Shown in pieces: positions 50,374 to 59,492 of a DNA stretch of 64,000 nucleotides (position 1 is its first letter; the number at the start of each line of letters is the position of its first letter). Made by a program: the position numbers and the translations under genes. The notes beneath the pieces are model-generated. The model had not been told where the DNA came from. It was given only the letters and a program-made list of their open reading frames with translations, and ran no database searches. The stretch is from Eubacterium ruminantium (lineage in GTDB: Bacteria > Bacillota > Clostridia > Lachnospirales > Lachnospiraceae). The stretch is taken from NCBI GenBank assembly GCA_900108205.1, contig FNUU01000010.1, positions 1 to 64,000 of the forward strand. The letters are read 5' to 3'.

Positions 50374-52635
50374 ATGGCAGAGAAGATCAGTGCAGTAGAC
50401 TATGAGTCTGAAATGGGTCAGTCCTATGTCGATTATGCAATGTCAGTTATAACAGAAAGAGCTCTTCCTGATGTAAGAGACGGTCTCAAACCGGTTCAGA
50501 GAAGAATACTCTATTCGCTTTCGGAGCTCACATCTTCAGATACGCCACATAGAAAATGTGCCCGTATTGTCGGTGATACGATGGGTAAGTATCATCCGCA
50601 CGGTGACAGCTCAATATATGAAGGACTTGTAAATCTTGCTCAGAATTGGAAGCTTCCGATCCCGCTGGTGGATCCTCATGGTAATTTTGGTGATGTTTCC
50701 GGTTCGGGAGCGGCAGCCATGCGTTATACGGAGGCCAGGATTTCAAAATACACAGAAGAAGCCTGCATGAAGGATATTAAATTCTGTAAGGAGGATTTTG
50801 TTCCTAATTTTGATGGTACGGAGACGGAACCGACCTATCTTCCATTTCAGGTTCCGAACCTTCTTGTAAGTGGTTCAATGGGCATTGCGGTAGGTATGGC
50901 TACAAATATTCCTACGCATAATCTGGGAGAGATAATTGATGGTACAATTGCATATCTCAAGAATCCGGATATAACCACTGATGAATTGTTGGACATCATT
51001 CAGGGGCCGGATTTTGCGACAGGCGGTATCATAAATACTTCCAGAGAGAATCTCCTTTCCATTTATGAAACCGGTCTCGGAAAACTCAGAGTAAGAGGAA
51101 AGGTTGAGATCAGGGATATCGGTCACGGCAGAAAATCTATATGTATAACAGAGCTTCCTTTTACAATGATAGGAGGAACAGAAAAATTCCTTAATACCGT
51201 AGCGGAGCTTGTAAGAAACAGAGAGCTTCCGCAGGTTGTGGATATAGCCGACAGGGGCGATAAGGATGGTGAGTGCCTTGCCATTGATGTTAAGAAGGGC
51301 ACTACAGATGAAGAGATCGATAATATAATCAACATTTTATATAAGAAGGCAGGGCTTGAAGATACCTATGGTGTTAATATAAACTGCATCAATAACCGTA
51401 AGCCGGAGGTTATGGGCCTGAGAAAGATTCTTAAGCTTTATACTGCGTTTAAGTCGGATGTATATAACAAGAAATATACCAAGCTTCTGGCGGAGCAGGA
51501 GGATATTAAGGAGATCAAGGAAGGCCTTCTTGAAGCAGTTGATGTTATCGATCTGATAATAGAGATACTTCGTGGATCAAAGACGGTTGCAGTGGCAAAG
51601 AGATGTCTTATGACCGGTGAGACGGAGGGCATACATTTCAGATTTAAAGGTTCGGAGCAGGATGCAAAAGAGCTGCATTTTACCGAAAAACAGACGGATG
51701 CCATACTTGCCATGAGGCTTTCAAAGCTTATCGGTCTGGAGATAGAGGCTCTCAGAAAAGAGCTTGCCGAGGCTGAAAGGCTTATTAAGAAATACAGCAA
51801 GCTTCTTGGCTCCAGGGCGGAAATGACACGTCAGATGATCAGTGACATGGAGGAACTGAAAAAATTTGCCAAGCCAAGAATGACCGAGATCCGTGATATC
51901 GGAGAGATCAAGATCAAGAAGGCAGAGGAGAAACCTGTAGAAATATCGGTTCTTCTGGACAGATTCTATTATCTCAAGTGTATTGACAGAAATATATATG
52001 ATAAGAATATAGAACAGATTGAGAAGGACTATCGTTTCTCAGTCAATACAATGACAGATGACAGGCTGATAGCCTTTTCTGATAAGGGCTTCGCGTATAT
52101 TATAAAGATTACTGATCTTGTAAAGAAGCAGGCGAAGAAACAGACTTCCGGTAAGGGCAACAGCATTTTCGGAAAGCTGTCGGACAAGGGTATACAGATT
52201 TTCGAGTTCTGCGAGATGGATTCGGATGAAAATGTAGTCTATATAGCAGCTCTGAGTGAGATAATCACCAGTAATCTGGTTATTGTAACGGATAATGGCC
52301 GAGCCAAGAGAACGGAAGGCTTGCAGTTTGATGTAACAAGAAAGAAGGTTGCGGCAGTCAAGACCGGAGATGTACCGGTTATGGTTAAGCCTGCAAGTGA
52401 AGAGGCTTATGTGGCTGTTCGCTCAGATAAGGGATATTTTATAAGAGTCAAGGCGGCAGATATTTCTGTTCAGGGTAAGGGAGCCGGCGGAATCAGGCTC
52501 ATTAAGCTTGCTGACGATGATAAGGTTATTCAGGCTGAGGTTGGCGAGACTTCAGATGCAGCTATCGGAGATGTTGCATTTTCAAGGATCAAGCTTAGCG
52601 GAACAGGCAACAAAGGAACAAAACTTAGAGTTTAA
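50374..52635 (+). CDS. parC: DNA topoisomerase IV subunit A
   Basis: The 753-residue breakage-reunion subunit. Early motifs are YAMSVITERALPDVRDGLKP and QRRILYSLSEL, then KYHPHGDSSIYE. The catalytic Tyr118 is in AAAMRYTEARIS, followed by LPFQVPNLLVSGSMGIAVG. Residues 420-500 form the coiled coil gate. The C-terminal beta-pinwheel is short and I see no GyrA box (QRRGGKG-type); the corresponding place reads KKQTSGKGNSIF. Length and missing box favour ParC over GyrA. It separates the chromosome copies after replication. GGAG precedes ATG 50374. Confidence 0.88.
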   Translation: MAEKISAVDYESEMGQSYVDYAMSVITERALPDVRDGLKPVQRRILYSLSELTSSDTPHRKCARIVGDTMGKYHPHGDSSIYEGLVNLAQNWKLPIPLVDPHGNFGDVSGSGAAAMRYTEARISKYTEEACMKDIKFCKEDFVPNFDGTETEPTYLPFQVPNLLVSGSMGIAVGMATNIPTHNLGEIIDGTIAYLKNPDITTDELLDIIQGPDFATGGIINTSRENLLSIYETGLGKLRVRGKVEIRDIGHGRKSICITELPFTMIGGTEKFLNTVAELVRNRELPQVVDIADRGDKDGECLAIDVKKGTTDEEIDNIINILYKKAGLEDTYGVNINCINNRKPEVMGLRKILKLYTAFKSDVYNKKYTKLLAEQEDIKEIKEGLLEAVDVIDLIIEILRGSKTVAVAKRCLMTGETEGIHFRFKGSEQDAKELHFTEKQTDAILAMRLSKLIGLEIEALRKELAEAERLIKKYSKLLGSRAEMTRQMISDMEELKKFAKPRMTEIRDIGEIKIKKAEEKPVEISVLLDRFYYLKCIDRNIYDKNIEQIEKDYRFSVNTMTDDRLIAFSDKGFAYIIKITDLVKKQAKKQTSGKGNSIFGKLSDKGIQIFEFCEMDSDENVVYIAALSEIITSNLVIVTDNGRAKRTEGLQFDVTRKKVAAVKTGDVPVMVKPASEEAYVAVRSDKGYFIRVKAADISVQGKGAGGIRLIKLADDDKVIQAEVGETSDAAIGDVAFSRIKLSGTGNKGTKLRV

Positions 52636-52658
52636 TTATCGGTTTCAGAGGTAAGGAC

Positions 52659-52934
52659 ATGGGAATTGTCAGAGAACATTATATTTTCAGAGGAAATGTG
52701 CAGGGAGTAGGTTTCCGCTACACAGCAAAGTATGCAGCCAGGGCTTACGGGCTTACCGGATGGGTAAAAAACTGCTATGATGGTTCCGTGGAAATGGAGC
52801 TTCAGGGAGAGCAGGAGCTGATAGGAAATGTTCTTAAAGAGATTTACGGCGGAAGCTATATTCAAATAAACGATATAGAAAGAAAAAGATTACCGCTGGA
52901 AGCTGATGAAAGACAGTTTAAAGTGAGATTCTGA
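52659..52934 (+). CDS. acyP: Acylphosphatase
   Basis: A 91-residue single-domain acylphosphatase. The phosphate-binding loop is FRGNVQGVGFRY with catalytic Arg, and the catalytic Asn is in TGWVKNCYDGSVEMELQG, the classical two active-site blocks. It hydrolyses acyl phosphates such as carbamoyl phosphate and 1,3-bisphosphoglycerate in known members. GAGGTAAGG precedes ATG 52659; the gene lies 23 bases after parC and 13 before the S66 peptidase, so is probably cotranscribed. Confidence 0.92.
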   Translation: MGIVREHYIFRGNVQGVGFRYTAKYAARAYGLTGWVKNCYDGSVEMELQGEQELIGNVLKEIYGGSYIQINDIERKRLPLEADERQFKVRF

Positions 52935-52947
52935 CAGGAGGTTTAAT

Positions 52948-53973
52948 ATGAGATACCCGAAATTTTTAGAGGATGGCGGAACTATCGGCTTTGTTGCGCC
53001 TTCATTTGGATGTAATATAGAACCTTACAGATCATGTTTTGATAATGCGCTGAAAAGATTTAAGGAGAGAGGTTATAACACTCTGCTTGGACCTAATTGT
53101 TATAAGGGAGAAGGCGTTGGTATAAGCAATACACCTGAAAAATGCGGTGCAGAGCTTGTTGAAATGTATAAGTCTCCGGATTCGGATGTGATTATTTCCT
53201 GCGGCGGAGGAGAGCTTATGTGCGAAGTTCTTCCTTTTATAGAGTGGGAGAGTTTGAAGCAGGCAGAACCGAAATGGTATCTTGGTTATTCGGATAATAC
53301 AAATTTCACATATCTTTCCACAATCCTTATGGATACAGCGGCAATTTACGGACCATGTGCGCCTTCATTTGGCACAGAACCTCTTGGTGAGTCTCTGGAG
53401 GATGCGTTTTCATTGCTCACAGGCAGGATAAGCTCTGTACATAATTATGAAAAATGGGAGAAGGAGAGCCTGAAGGATGAGGAACATCCATTGGTTCCAT
53501 ATAATCTGACAGAGCCTTTTGCTATGAAGATATTTCCTGAAAAGGAAAGGGTTTCTTTTGAGGGAAGGCTGATCGGTGGCTGTGTTGACTGTCTTGTCAA
53601 TCTGCTCGGAACGAGATTTGATAAAACGGCGGATTTCCTTGAAAAATATAAGGAGGACGGATTTATATGGTTCCTTGAATGCTGTGATCTGAATCCGATG
53701 AGTATGAGGAGAGCCTTCTTTCAGATGAAGGAAGCAGGTTGGTTCAAATATGCCAAAGGCTTTCTTATTGGAAGACCGCTGCATTTCGGCGAAGAAATGA
53801 TGGGAGTAGATCAGTATAATGCAGTAACAGCCATAATAGGTGAACTGGGGGTTCCGATCATTATGGATCTTGATATCGGTCATCTTCCTCCGCAGATGCC
53901 ACTGATCAGCGGGGCTATGGCAGAGGTTACAGCGGGCGATAATGCTGTACAGATTGATTATAAATACATATAA
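52948..53973 (+). CDS. S66 family peptidase (LD-carboxypeptidase / MccF-like)
   Basis: The 341-residue protein is a serine peptidase of family S66, which contains muropeptide LD-carboxypeptidases (LdcA) and the microcin C immunity protein MccF. Visible motifs are the N-terminal TIGFVAPSFG, the oxyanion strand VIISCGGGELM, the nucleophile Ser in LGYSDNTNFTYL, a catalytic Glu in WFLECCDLNP and the final His in IGRPLHFGEE. MccF-like members show the same spacing as far as I can judge. AGGAGG precedes ATG 52948. Role either in peptidoglycan recycling or detoxifying peptide-nucleotides. Confidence 0.87.
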   Translation: MRYPKFLEDGGTIGFVAPSFGCNIEPYRSCFDNALKRFKERGYNTLLGPNCYKGEGVGISNTPEKCGAELVEMYKSPDSDVIISCGGGELMCEVLPFIEWESLKQAEPKWYLGYSDNTNFTYLSTILMDTAAIYGPCAPSFGTEPLGESLEDAFSLLTGRISSVHNYEKWEKESLKDEEHPLVPYNLTEPFAMKIFPEKERVSFEGRLIGGCVDCLVNLLGTRFDKTADFLEKYKEDGFIWFLECCDLNPMSMRRAFFQMKEAGWFKYAKGFLIGRPLHFGEEMMGVDQYNAVTAIIGELGVPIIMDLDIGHLPPQMPLISGAMAEVTAGDNAVQIDYKYI

Positions 53974-54055
53974 AACGACCGCAATGTGTATTGTGCATAA
54001 TGTTTTAAAATAGACTATTGTATTGTGCAGAACTAACAAAAATGGCCTAAAACAC

Positions 54056-54084
54056 TTGACCAATTCCTTTTTTAAGAATATAAT
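54056..54084 (+). promoter_or_regulatory. Promoter of the 3D-domain protein gene
   Basis: TTGACC (54056-54061) and TATAAT (54079-54084) with a 17-base spacer, 80 bases before the start codon. Confidence 0.8.
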
Positions 54085-54163
54085 GTGCCTTACCTAAAAA
54101 TTAATTGTTTTGTAACATTTTTGAAATTTTGTTTAAACAATTAGCTTAAAAAAGGAGAATTTT

Positions 54164-55039
54164 ATGAAATTTGATAAGGATTTTGATGTTGATGATATCA
54201 AGGCAGTCAGAAATGTTAAGAATTTCGCCGAGAAACATAACATTAAAGGTGTTGTCAAAAAGTACTCAAAGAAGATAGAAAGCGCGATGGTTATCGCAGC
54301 ACTTGGTGTGATCTGCATGGTTTCAATTACTGCCGGAAAGACCAGTGATGTTCCTTCAGACGGAAGAATGCTTTCAGTATCAGATGTTAAGGCTGAGGCT
54401 GTTGGATTTGACAATTCTGTTGATAAGGTTTCCTATGAGGATATGGTAGGACTTAAATTCGAATCTGATCAGTATGCAAAGATTGAGGTTTCAGAAAAGA
54501 ATTATGAAACTGTTCTTCTTGCCAAGGATCAGGATGAGAAGAATAAGCAGGCACTTCGCCAGTTAGAGCTGGAGAAGCAGGAAGAGATCAAGAAGGAAGC
54601 TGAAGCAAAGAAGGCTGAAGAGGAAAGACAGAGAGCTGAAGCTGAGAGAAAGAGACAGGCCGAGCATGAGGATTATGCAGTATTAATAGATGCAACTGAT
54701 GATGAGGCTACTACTGAGGTTGTTCCTGAAGATTCTGATACAGGCGATGCAGTTTATTACGGAGAGTTTGAAGCTACAGCATATTGTTCGTGCTCTTACT
54801 GCTGCGGAAAGTCAGATGGTATAACAGCAAGTGGTACATATGCTACTGCAGGAAGAACTGTTGCGGCAGATACAAGCGTATTTCCGTTTGGTACAAGACT
54901 TCTTATAAATGGTCATGTTTATGTAGTTGAGGACGTTGGTGGAGCTATCGGCGGATACAGACTTGATATATACTTTGATTCGCATCAGGATGCTCTTAAC
55001 TGGGGCAGAAGAACAGTATCTGTATATGTTCTCAAATAA
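54164..55039 (+). CDS. Exported 3D-domain protein (cell-wall lytic type)
   Basis: The 291-residue protein has a cytoplasmic start, one transmembrane helix (about residues 43-58, SAMVIAALGVICMVSITAG), and an extracellular Glu/Lys/Arg-rich coiled coil (about 115-165, EEIKKEAEAKKAEEERQRAE). The C-terminal 3D domain (about 200-291) carries its three conserved Asp residues, with EATAYCSCSYCCG, VAADTSVFPFGTRL, VVEDVGG and DIYFDSHQDALNWG. 3D domains adopt a double-psi beta barrel as in lytic transglycosylases and Rpf/Sps-like proteins. AAAGGAG precedes ATG 54164. A strong promoter and terminator make it monocistronic. Confidence 0.85.
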   Translation: MKFDKDFDVDDIKAVRNVKNFAEKHNIKGVVKKYSKKIESAMVIAALGVICMVSITAGKTSDVPSDGRMLSVSDVKAEAVGFDNSVDKVSYEDMVGLKFESDQYAKIEVSEKNYETVLLAKDQDEKNKQALRQLELEKQEEIKKEAEAKKAEEERQRAEAERKRQAEHEDYAVLIDATDDEATTEVVPEDSDTGDAVYYGEFEATAYCSCSYCCGKSDGITASGTYATAGRTVAADTSVFPFGTRLLINGHVYVVEDVGGAIGGYRLDIYFDSHQDALNWGRRTVSVYVLK

Positions 55040-55051
55040 AACAGAATATTG

Positions 55052-55088
55052 AAAAAAAGACATCCTGTAAATCGGGATGTCTTTTTTC
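55052..55088 (+). terminator. Rho-independent terminator after the 3D protein
   Basis: An A-run and GACATCC (55059-55065) pair with GGATGTC (55075-55081) and a T-run, so it works in both directions. Confidence 0.9.
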
Positions 55089-55165
55089 TTGCATTTATTT
55101 GGAGAATATTATAGACTATATGCGACTATGCTTTCGTGGCTTTTGTTTGAAAGGAATATTCTTCG

Positions 55166-57358
55166 ATGGATATAATGTCGATATTACAATTACTGGGAGG
55201 ACTTGGGCTTTTCCTGTATGGAATGAGTCTTATGTGTTCTTCTCTTGAAAAACTTGCCGGCTCCGGTCTGGAAAGATTCTTGGAGAAGCTTACCACAGGA
55301 AAAAGCAAGGCATCCGGAAGGATCAAGGGCTGGGTATTCGGAACCGGTGTAACCGCAGTCATACAAAGCTCGGCTGCTGTTACTATTATGATAAGCGGTT
55401 TTGCAAATGCGGGCATCATGAAGCTGACTCAGGCTATGCCAGTCGTGTTTGGTTCGAATGTCGGTAGTACTGCTACCGCACAGATTCTCCGACTTGGTGA
55501 CGTCAGCTCGGATAATATAATACTTCAACTGATAAAGCCGGCATCCTTTGCTCCTATGCTGGTAGGTACCGGTGCCTTTATCTTACTTTTTGGAAAGAAG
55601 AAAAAACCGAAACAGATAGCCGGTATCATAGTCGGACTGGGAATGCTCTTCTATGGTATGACACTTATGGAGAGTGTATTTGAACCGCTCAGATCTTCTG
55701 CAAAATTTCAGGCACTTTTCTCGAAATTCAGTAATCCGTTTCTGGGATTCCTTGCGGGACTTCTGATCACAGCAATAATCCAGAGCTCCAGTGCTGCGGT
55801 GGGTATACTTCAGGCCCTGTCTGCTACAGGAAATATTACCTACGCCATGACGATTCCTATTATCATAGGTGTCAATGTAGGAAAATGTATGCCTATAGTG
55901 CTCAGTATGCTTGGGGCAAATAAGAAGGCGCGTAAGGTTTCATTTGGATATATATTCTTTAATATATTTGGAGCCGTAGTATCAATGACGGCTGTTTATA
56001 CAATTTATTATACTGTTGGTATTGCATTTTTTGACAATACAGTAAACAGAGGTGATATTGCTACGATTCACCTTCTCTTCAATGTATTGATCAGCATTGT
56101 CATTCTTCCGTTTACCGATAAGATCGTTTCTGCGGCTGATCGTATAATCGGCAAGGATGAGATGGGCGAACAGGATCTTGAGCTTTCAAAGCTTGATGAT
56201 ATGCTTCTTAACACGCCGACCATTGCTCTTGAGCAGTGTAAAGCGCTGATCATAAAAATGGGAGAAGCAATACTCTGGAATTATAAGACTGCCACCGATA
56301 TGATCTATTCATATGATGCGGCGAGATTTACAGAGCTTGAAAAGAATGAAAATTTTATAGATAAATGTGAAACAGTGCTGTCTTCATATATAATCAGAAT
56401 TGACAGGAAACGTCTTACTGCAGATGATAAACTCATCGTTTCCGAGATACTCAATTCCATCAGCGATTTTGAGCGAATGGGAGATCACTGTATGAGCATC
56501 GCATATGTCGCAAAGGACAAAAATGAAGGCGGATTCCATTTTTCACCTGAAGGACACCGGGAGGTGGATACCATGATCGCAGCTGTGGAATATGCGGTAG
56601 AGACAGTATTTACTTCCTTCAGGCAGGACGAGGTTAAGCTTTCTGTCAGGGTTGAGCCTCTTTCGGAAACTGTAAAGAAGCTTGTGGATATCATAAAGGC
56701 CAATCATGTTGAAAGACTTCAGAACGGGCAGTGCAGTATCGAAGGCGGCGTATATCTCTTCGATCTTCTTAACAGCTTTGAGAGAATTGCATCGCATTCG
56801 GCAAACATTTCTCTTCATGTTATAAAGAGACTTCGTAAAGACAGAAACTTTGATGAAATGCACGGTCATGCAAATGATAACTTCAGTGAAGAGTATAAAG
56901 CACTTCTCAGATATTATGAATCAAAATATATTGATCCTGTACTGGTTCCGATGGCACCTTCTGAAAGGGAAAGACTTCTCAGAGAGGGAGAGGAACGTGT
57001 TAATGCTCTGAAGAATAAGGATAATCATGAAGAGCTTGAACAGATTTCCGCAGCAGTATCAGAGAGTGAGCGGCTCCGGGAGACTGCAGCTACGTCTGCG
57101 AATACATCTGATGAGGTAATATCAGAGAGTAATACAGGCTTGGAAGGATCAGACAGTTCAAAACCGGATTCTGAACAGTCAGATGCCGAAAAGGATGAGA
57201 AGTCATCTGGTAAAAAGGATGATAAAGAAAAGAATATAAAGAATAAAAATAAGTCTGACAAAACAAAGTCAGATAAAGATAAAAATAAAGCAGCCGTACA
57301 TAAGGATGAGGATAAACATTCAGGCAAGAACGGCGGCAAGAAGAATAAGAAAGGATAA
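55166..57358 (+). CDS. Na/Pi cotransporter family protein with charged tail
   Basis: The 730-residue protein has two Na/Pi-cotransport repeats. Each has the Gln-Ser-Ser-type re-entrant motif: TAVIQSSAAVTIMISGFANA near residues 72-91 and TAIIQSSSAAVGILQALS near 206-223, with helices to about 330. Residues 370-560 form a PhoU-like helical domain (ILNSISDFERMGDHCMSIA). The last 110 residues are almost only Lys, Asp, Glu, Ser and Asn (EKNIKNKNKSDKTKSDKDK) and look disordered. It probably takes up or exports phosphate with sodium. AAAGGAA precedes ATG 55166. thrC follows after 5 bases. Confidence 0.86.
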   Translation: MDIMSILQLLGGLGLFLYGMSLMCSSLEKLAGSGLERFLEKLTTGKSKASGRIKGWVFGTGVTAVIQSSAAVTIMISGFANAGIMKLTQAMPVVFGSNVGSTATAQILRLGDVSSDNIILQLIKPASFAPMLVGTGAFILLFGKKKKPKQIAGIIVGLGMLFYGMTLMESVFEPLRSSAKFQALFSKFSNPFLGFLAGLLITAIIQSSSAAVGILQALSATGNITYAMTIPIIIGVNVGKCMPIVLSMLGANKKARKVSFGYIFFNIFGAVVSMTAVYTIYYTVGIAFFDNTVNRGDIATIHLLFNVLISIVILPFTDKIVSAADRIIGKDEMGEQDLELSKLDDMLLNTPTIALEQCKALIIKMGEAILWNYKTATDMIYSYDAARFTELEKNENFIDKCETVLSSYIIRIDRKRLTADDKLIVSEILNSISDFERMGDHCMSIAYVAKDKNEGGFHFSPEGHREVDTMIAAVEYAVETVFTSFRQDEVKLSVRVEPLSETVKKLVDIIKANHVERLQNGQCSIEGGVYLFDLLNSFERIASHSANISLHVIKRLRKDRNFDEMHGHANDNFSEEYKALLRYYESKYIDPVLVPMAPSERERLLREGEERVNALKNKDNHEELEQISAAVSESERLRETAATSANTSDEVISESNTGLEGSDSSKPDSEQSDAEKDEKSSGKKDDKEKNIKNKNKSDKTKSDKDKNKAAVHKDEDKHSGKNGGKKNKKG

Positions 57359-57363
57359 GGGCT

Positions 57364-58842
57364 ATGATATATAGAAGCACAAGAAATTCACAGGAAACAG
57401 CAACAGCATCTGAGGCAATCCTTAAGGGACTTGCAGAAAATGGAGGACTTTTTGTTCCTGACGAGATTCCTGCAATGGATAAGACCCTTGAAGAGCTTTC
57501 AAAAATGGATTACAGAGAAGTGGCTTTTGAAGTAATGAAGCTGATGTTTACAGATTTTACTGAGGAAGAACTTAAGTACTGTATAAATAATGCCTATGAT
57601 GACAAGTTTGATACAAAGCTGATAGCTCCTGTAGTTAAGCATCACGATGCATATTATATTGAACTTTTCCATGGAAAGACAATAGCATTTAAGGATATGG
57701 CTCTTTCCATACTTCCATATCTTCTTACAACTTCTGCTAAGAAGAATAATATTAAAAATGATATTGTTATCCTTACAGCAACTTCAGGAGACACAGGAAA
57801 GGCAGCTCTTGCAGGCTTTGCTGATGTTCCGGGTACAAGAATAGCAGTATTCTATCCTAAGAACGGTGTAAGTCCTGTTCAGGAAAAGCAGATGGTTACA
57901 GAAAAGGGCAAGAATACATTTGTTGCCGGTATTACAGGTAACTTTGATGATGCTCAGACCGGTGTTAAGAAAATGTTCCAGGATAAGGAGCTTGCTGCTT
58001 ACCTTGATGAGAAGGGCTTCCAGTTCTCTTCTGCAAATTCGATCAATATCGGACGTCTTGTTCCTCAGATGGTTTACTATGTATACTCATACACAAGACT
58101 GGTGGCTGATAAGGTTATAAAGGCAGGAGATAAGATCAATATTGTTGTGCCTACAGGTAACTTTGGAAATATCCTTGCTGCATATTATGCAAGCATTATG
58201 TGCCTTCCTGTTAATAAATTCATTTGCGCATCAAATGATAATAAGGTGCTCTATGATTTCTTTGCAACAGGTGAATATGATAAAAATCGTGAATTTATTC
58301 TTACAACTTCACCATCAATGGATATTCTCATTTCAAGCAATCTTGAAAGACTTATCTACCATATTGCAGGTGATAATGCAGAGAAGAATGCAGAACTTAT
58401 GAAGTCTCTGAATGAAACCGGAAAATATGAGATCACAGATGAGATGAAGCAGAAGTTATACAGCTTCTATGGCGGATATGCAACTGAGAAGGAAGTTGCA
58501 GAGCAGATCAAGCTTGTGTATGATGAAGACGGATATATCATGGATACACATACGGCTGTTGCTTCAAAGGTTTATGATAAGTATAAGGCTGAAACAGGTG
58601 ATGCTTCAGTTACACTGATCGCTTCAACCGCAAGTCCGTACAAATTTACAAGAAGTGTTCTTACAGCGATTGATCCTTCATATGATGAGAAGGGTGATTT
58701 CGAACTTGTGGATGAACTTAATAAGCTTTCGGGAGTAAAGGTTCCGAATGCAGTTGAAGAGATCAGAAATGCAGATATAATCCATAAGACTGTATGCGAT
58801 AAGGAAGATATGGAGACAGTTGTTAAGAACTTTTTAGTGTAG
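57364..58842 (+). CDS. thrC: Threonine synthase
   Basis: A 492-residue PLP enzyme of the longer ThrC type, converting O-phosphohomoserine to threonine. Family blocks are YRSTRNSQ at the start, LAENGGLFVPDEIP, the PLP lysine in HGKTIAFKDMALSILPYLL (about Lys107), LTATSGDTGKAALAGF, and VVPTGNFGNILAAYYA for phosphate binding. It starts 5 bases after the transporter gene stop, behind GGATAAGGGC, so the two are cotranscribed. No other threonine-pathway gene is adjacent. No clear terminator follows directly. Confidence 0.93.
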   Translation: MIYRSTRNSQETATASEAILKGLAENGGLFVPDEIPAMDKTLEELSKMDYREVAFEVMKLMFTDFTEEELKYCINNAYDDKFDTKLIAPVVKHHDAYYIELFHGKTIAFKDMALSILPYLLTTSAKKNNIKNDIVILTATSGDTGKAALAGFADVPGTRIAVFYPKNGVSPVQEKQMVTEKGKNTFVAGITGNFDDAQTGVKKMFQDKELAAYLDEKGFQFSSANSINIGRLVPQMVYYVYSYTRLVADKVIKAGDKINIVVPTGNFGNILAAYYASIMCLPVNKFICASNDNKVLYDFFATGEYDKNREFILTTSPSMDILISSNLERLIYHIAGDNAEKNAELMKSLNETGKYEITDEMKQKLYSFYGGYATEKEVAEQIKLVYDEDGYIMDTHTAVASKVYDKYKAETGDASVTLIASTASPYKFTRSVLTAIDPSYDEKGDFELVDELNKLSGVKVPNAVEEIRNADIIHKTVCDKEDMETVVKNFLV

Positions 58843-58930
58843 TTGTCTAAAAAATAATTCGGCAGGCAAGTATTCAGTTGAATTATTTAAGAACAGTTAT
58901 ATAAGTATGATATGACGGTAATTTAATAAC

Positions 58931-58969
58931 AGCAGTTCGTTTGCACCATCCTGCTTTATCAAAACCAGG
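58931..58969 (+). promoter_or_regulatory. preQ1-I type riboswitch candidate
   Basis: The stem AGCAG (58931-58935) / CTGCT (58951-58955) closes a C-rich loop (GCACCATC), and a tail TTATCAAAACCAGG follows. This matches the fold of class I preQ1 aptamers, and the tail closely resembles that of the Thermoanaerobacter tengcongensis preQ1 RNA as I recall it. GG in the tail can pair with CC in the loop to make the pseudoknot. It lies just before queD-queE-folE-queC and a terminator hairpin at 58996, so it would work by attenuation. Confidence 0.62.
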
Positions 58970-58995
58970 GCTCTGAGAAGCGTAGCTTCTTTATT

Positions 58996-59022
58996 GGGGT
59001 GCAGTATGGCTGCACCCCTTTT
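58996..59022 (+). terminator. Conditional terminator of the queuosine operon
   Basis: GGGGTGCA (58996-59003) pairs with TGCACCCC (59011-59018), followed by TTTT. An upstream AGAAGC-GTA-GCTTCT hairpin (58976-58990) lies between it and the aptamer. Confidence 0.8.
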
Positions 59023-59036
59023 AGATTGGAGAGAGT

Positions 59037-59465
59037 ATGTATATTTTATCTACAAAATCAGATTTTGACAGTGCACATTTTCTTAAGGATTATGATGGGA
59101 AATGCGCAAATATTCATGGACACAGATGGACAGTAAGCATTGATGTGGAAGGCAGCAAGCTGGAGGAGAGCGGTTCCTACAGAGGTATGGTTGTGGATTT
59201 TTCCGAGCTTAAGAAGTCTCTCAGAAAGCTTACAAAGGCCCTTGATCATGCATTTATCATGGAGGAAGGTTCTCTCAAAGCGTCTACCAGAGCTGCTTTG
59301 GAAGAGGAAGGCTTCAAACTCATAACATTTCCATTCAGACCTACCGCAGAGAATTTTGCAAAATATTTCTATGATAAGATGAGTGAGGCAGGATATAAGG
59401 TTGCAAAGGTTTCTGTATATGAAACACCAAATAATATTGCCTCATATGTTCCGGATAAAAACTAG
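59037..59465 (+). CDS. queD: 6-carboxy-5,6,7,8-tetrahydropterin synthase
   Basis: A 142-residue QueD/PTPS-family enzyme, second step of preQ0 synthesis: it converts dihydroneopterin triphosphate to 6-carboxytetrahydropterin. Zinc ligands are His in FDSAHFLKDY and the HGHRW pair in CANIHGHRWTV, with the catalytic Cys in KCANIHGH (the QueD pattern C-x3-H-x-H). The end RPTAENFAKYFYDKM and VYETPNNIASY complete the family blocks. GGAGAG precedes ATG 59037, just after the terminator hairpin. First gene of queD-queE-folE-queC. Confidence 0.93.
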   Translation: MYILSTKSDFDSAHFLKDYDGKCANIHGHRWTVSIDVEGSKLEESGSYRGMVVDFSELKKSLRKLTKALDHAFIMEEGSLKASTRAALEEEGFKLITFPFRPTAENFAKYFYDKMSEAGYKVAKVSVYETPNNIASYVPDKN

Positions 59466-59492
59466 TATATACCGGGCAGGGAGTATTAAAAA

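Noticed and set aside
54812..55063. Minus-strand Cys/Ser-rich frame under the 3D-domain gene
   Set aside because: It is the antisense reading of the conserved Cys-rich 3D domain and has no ribosome-binding site.
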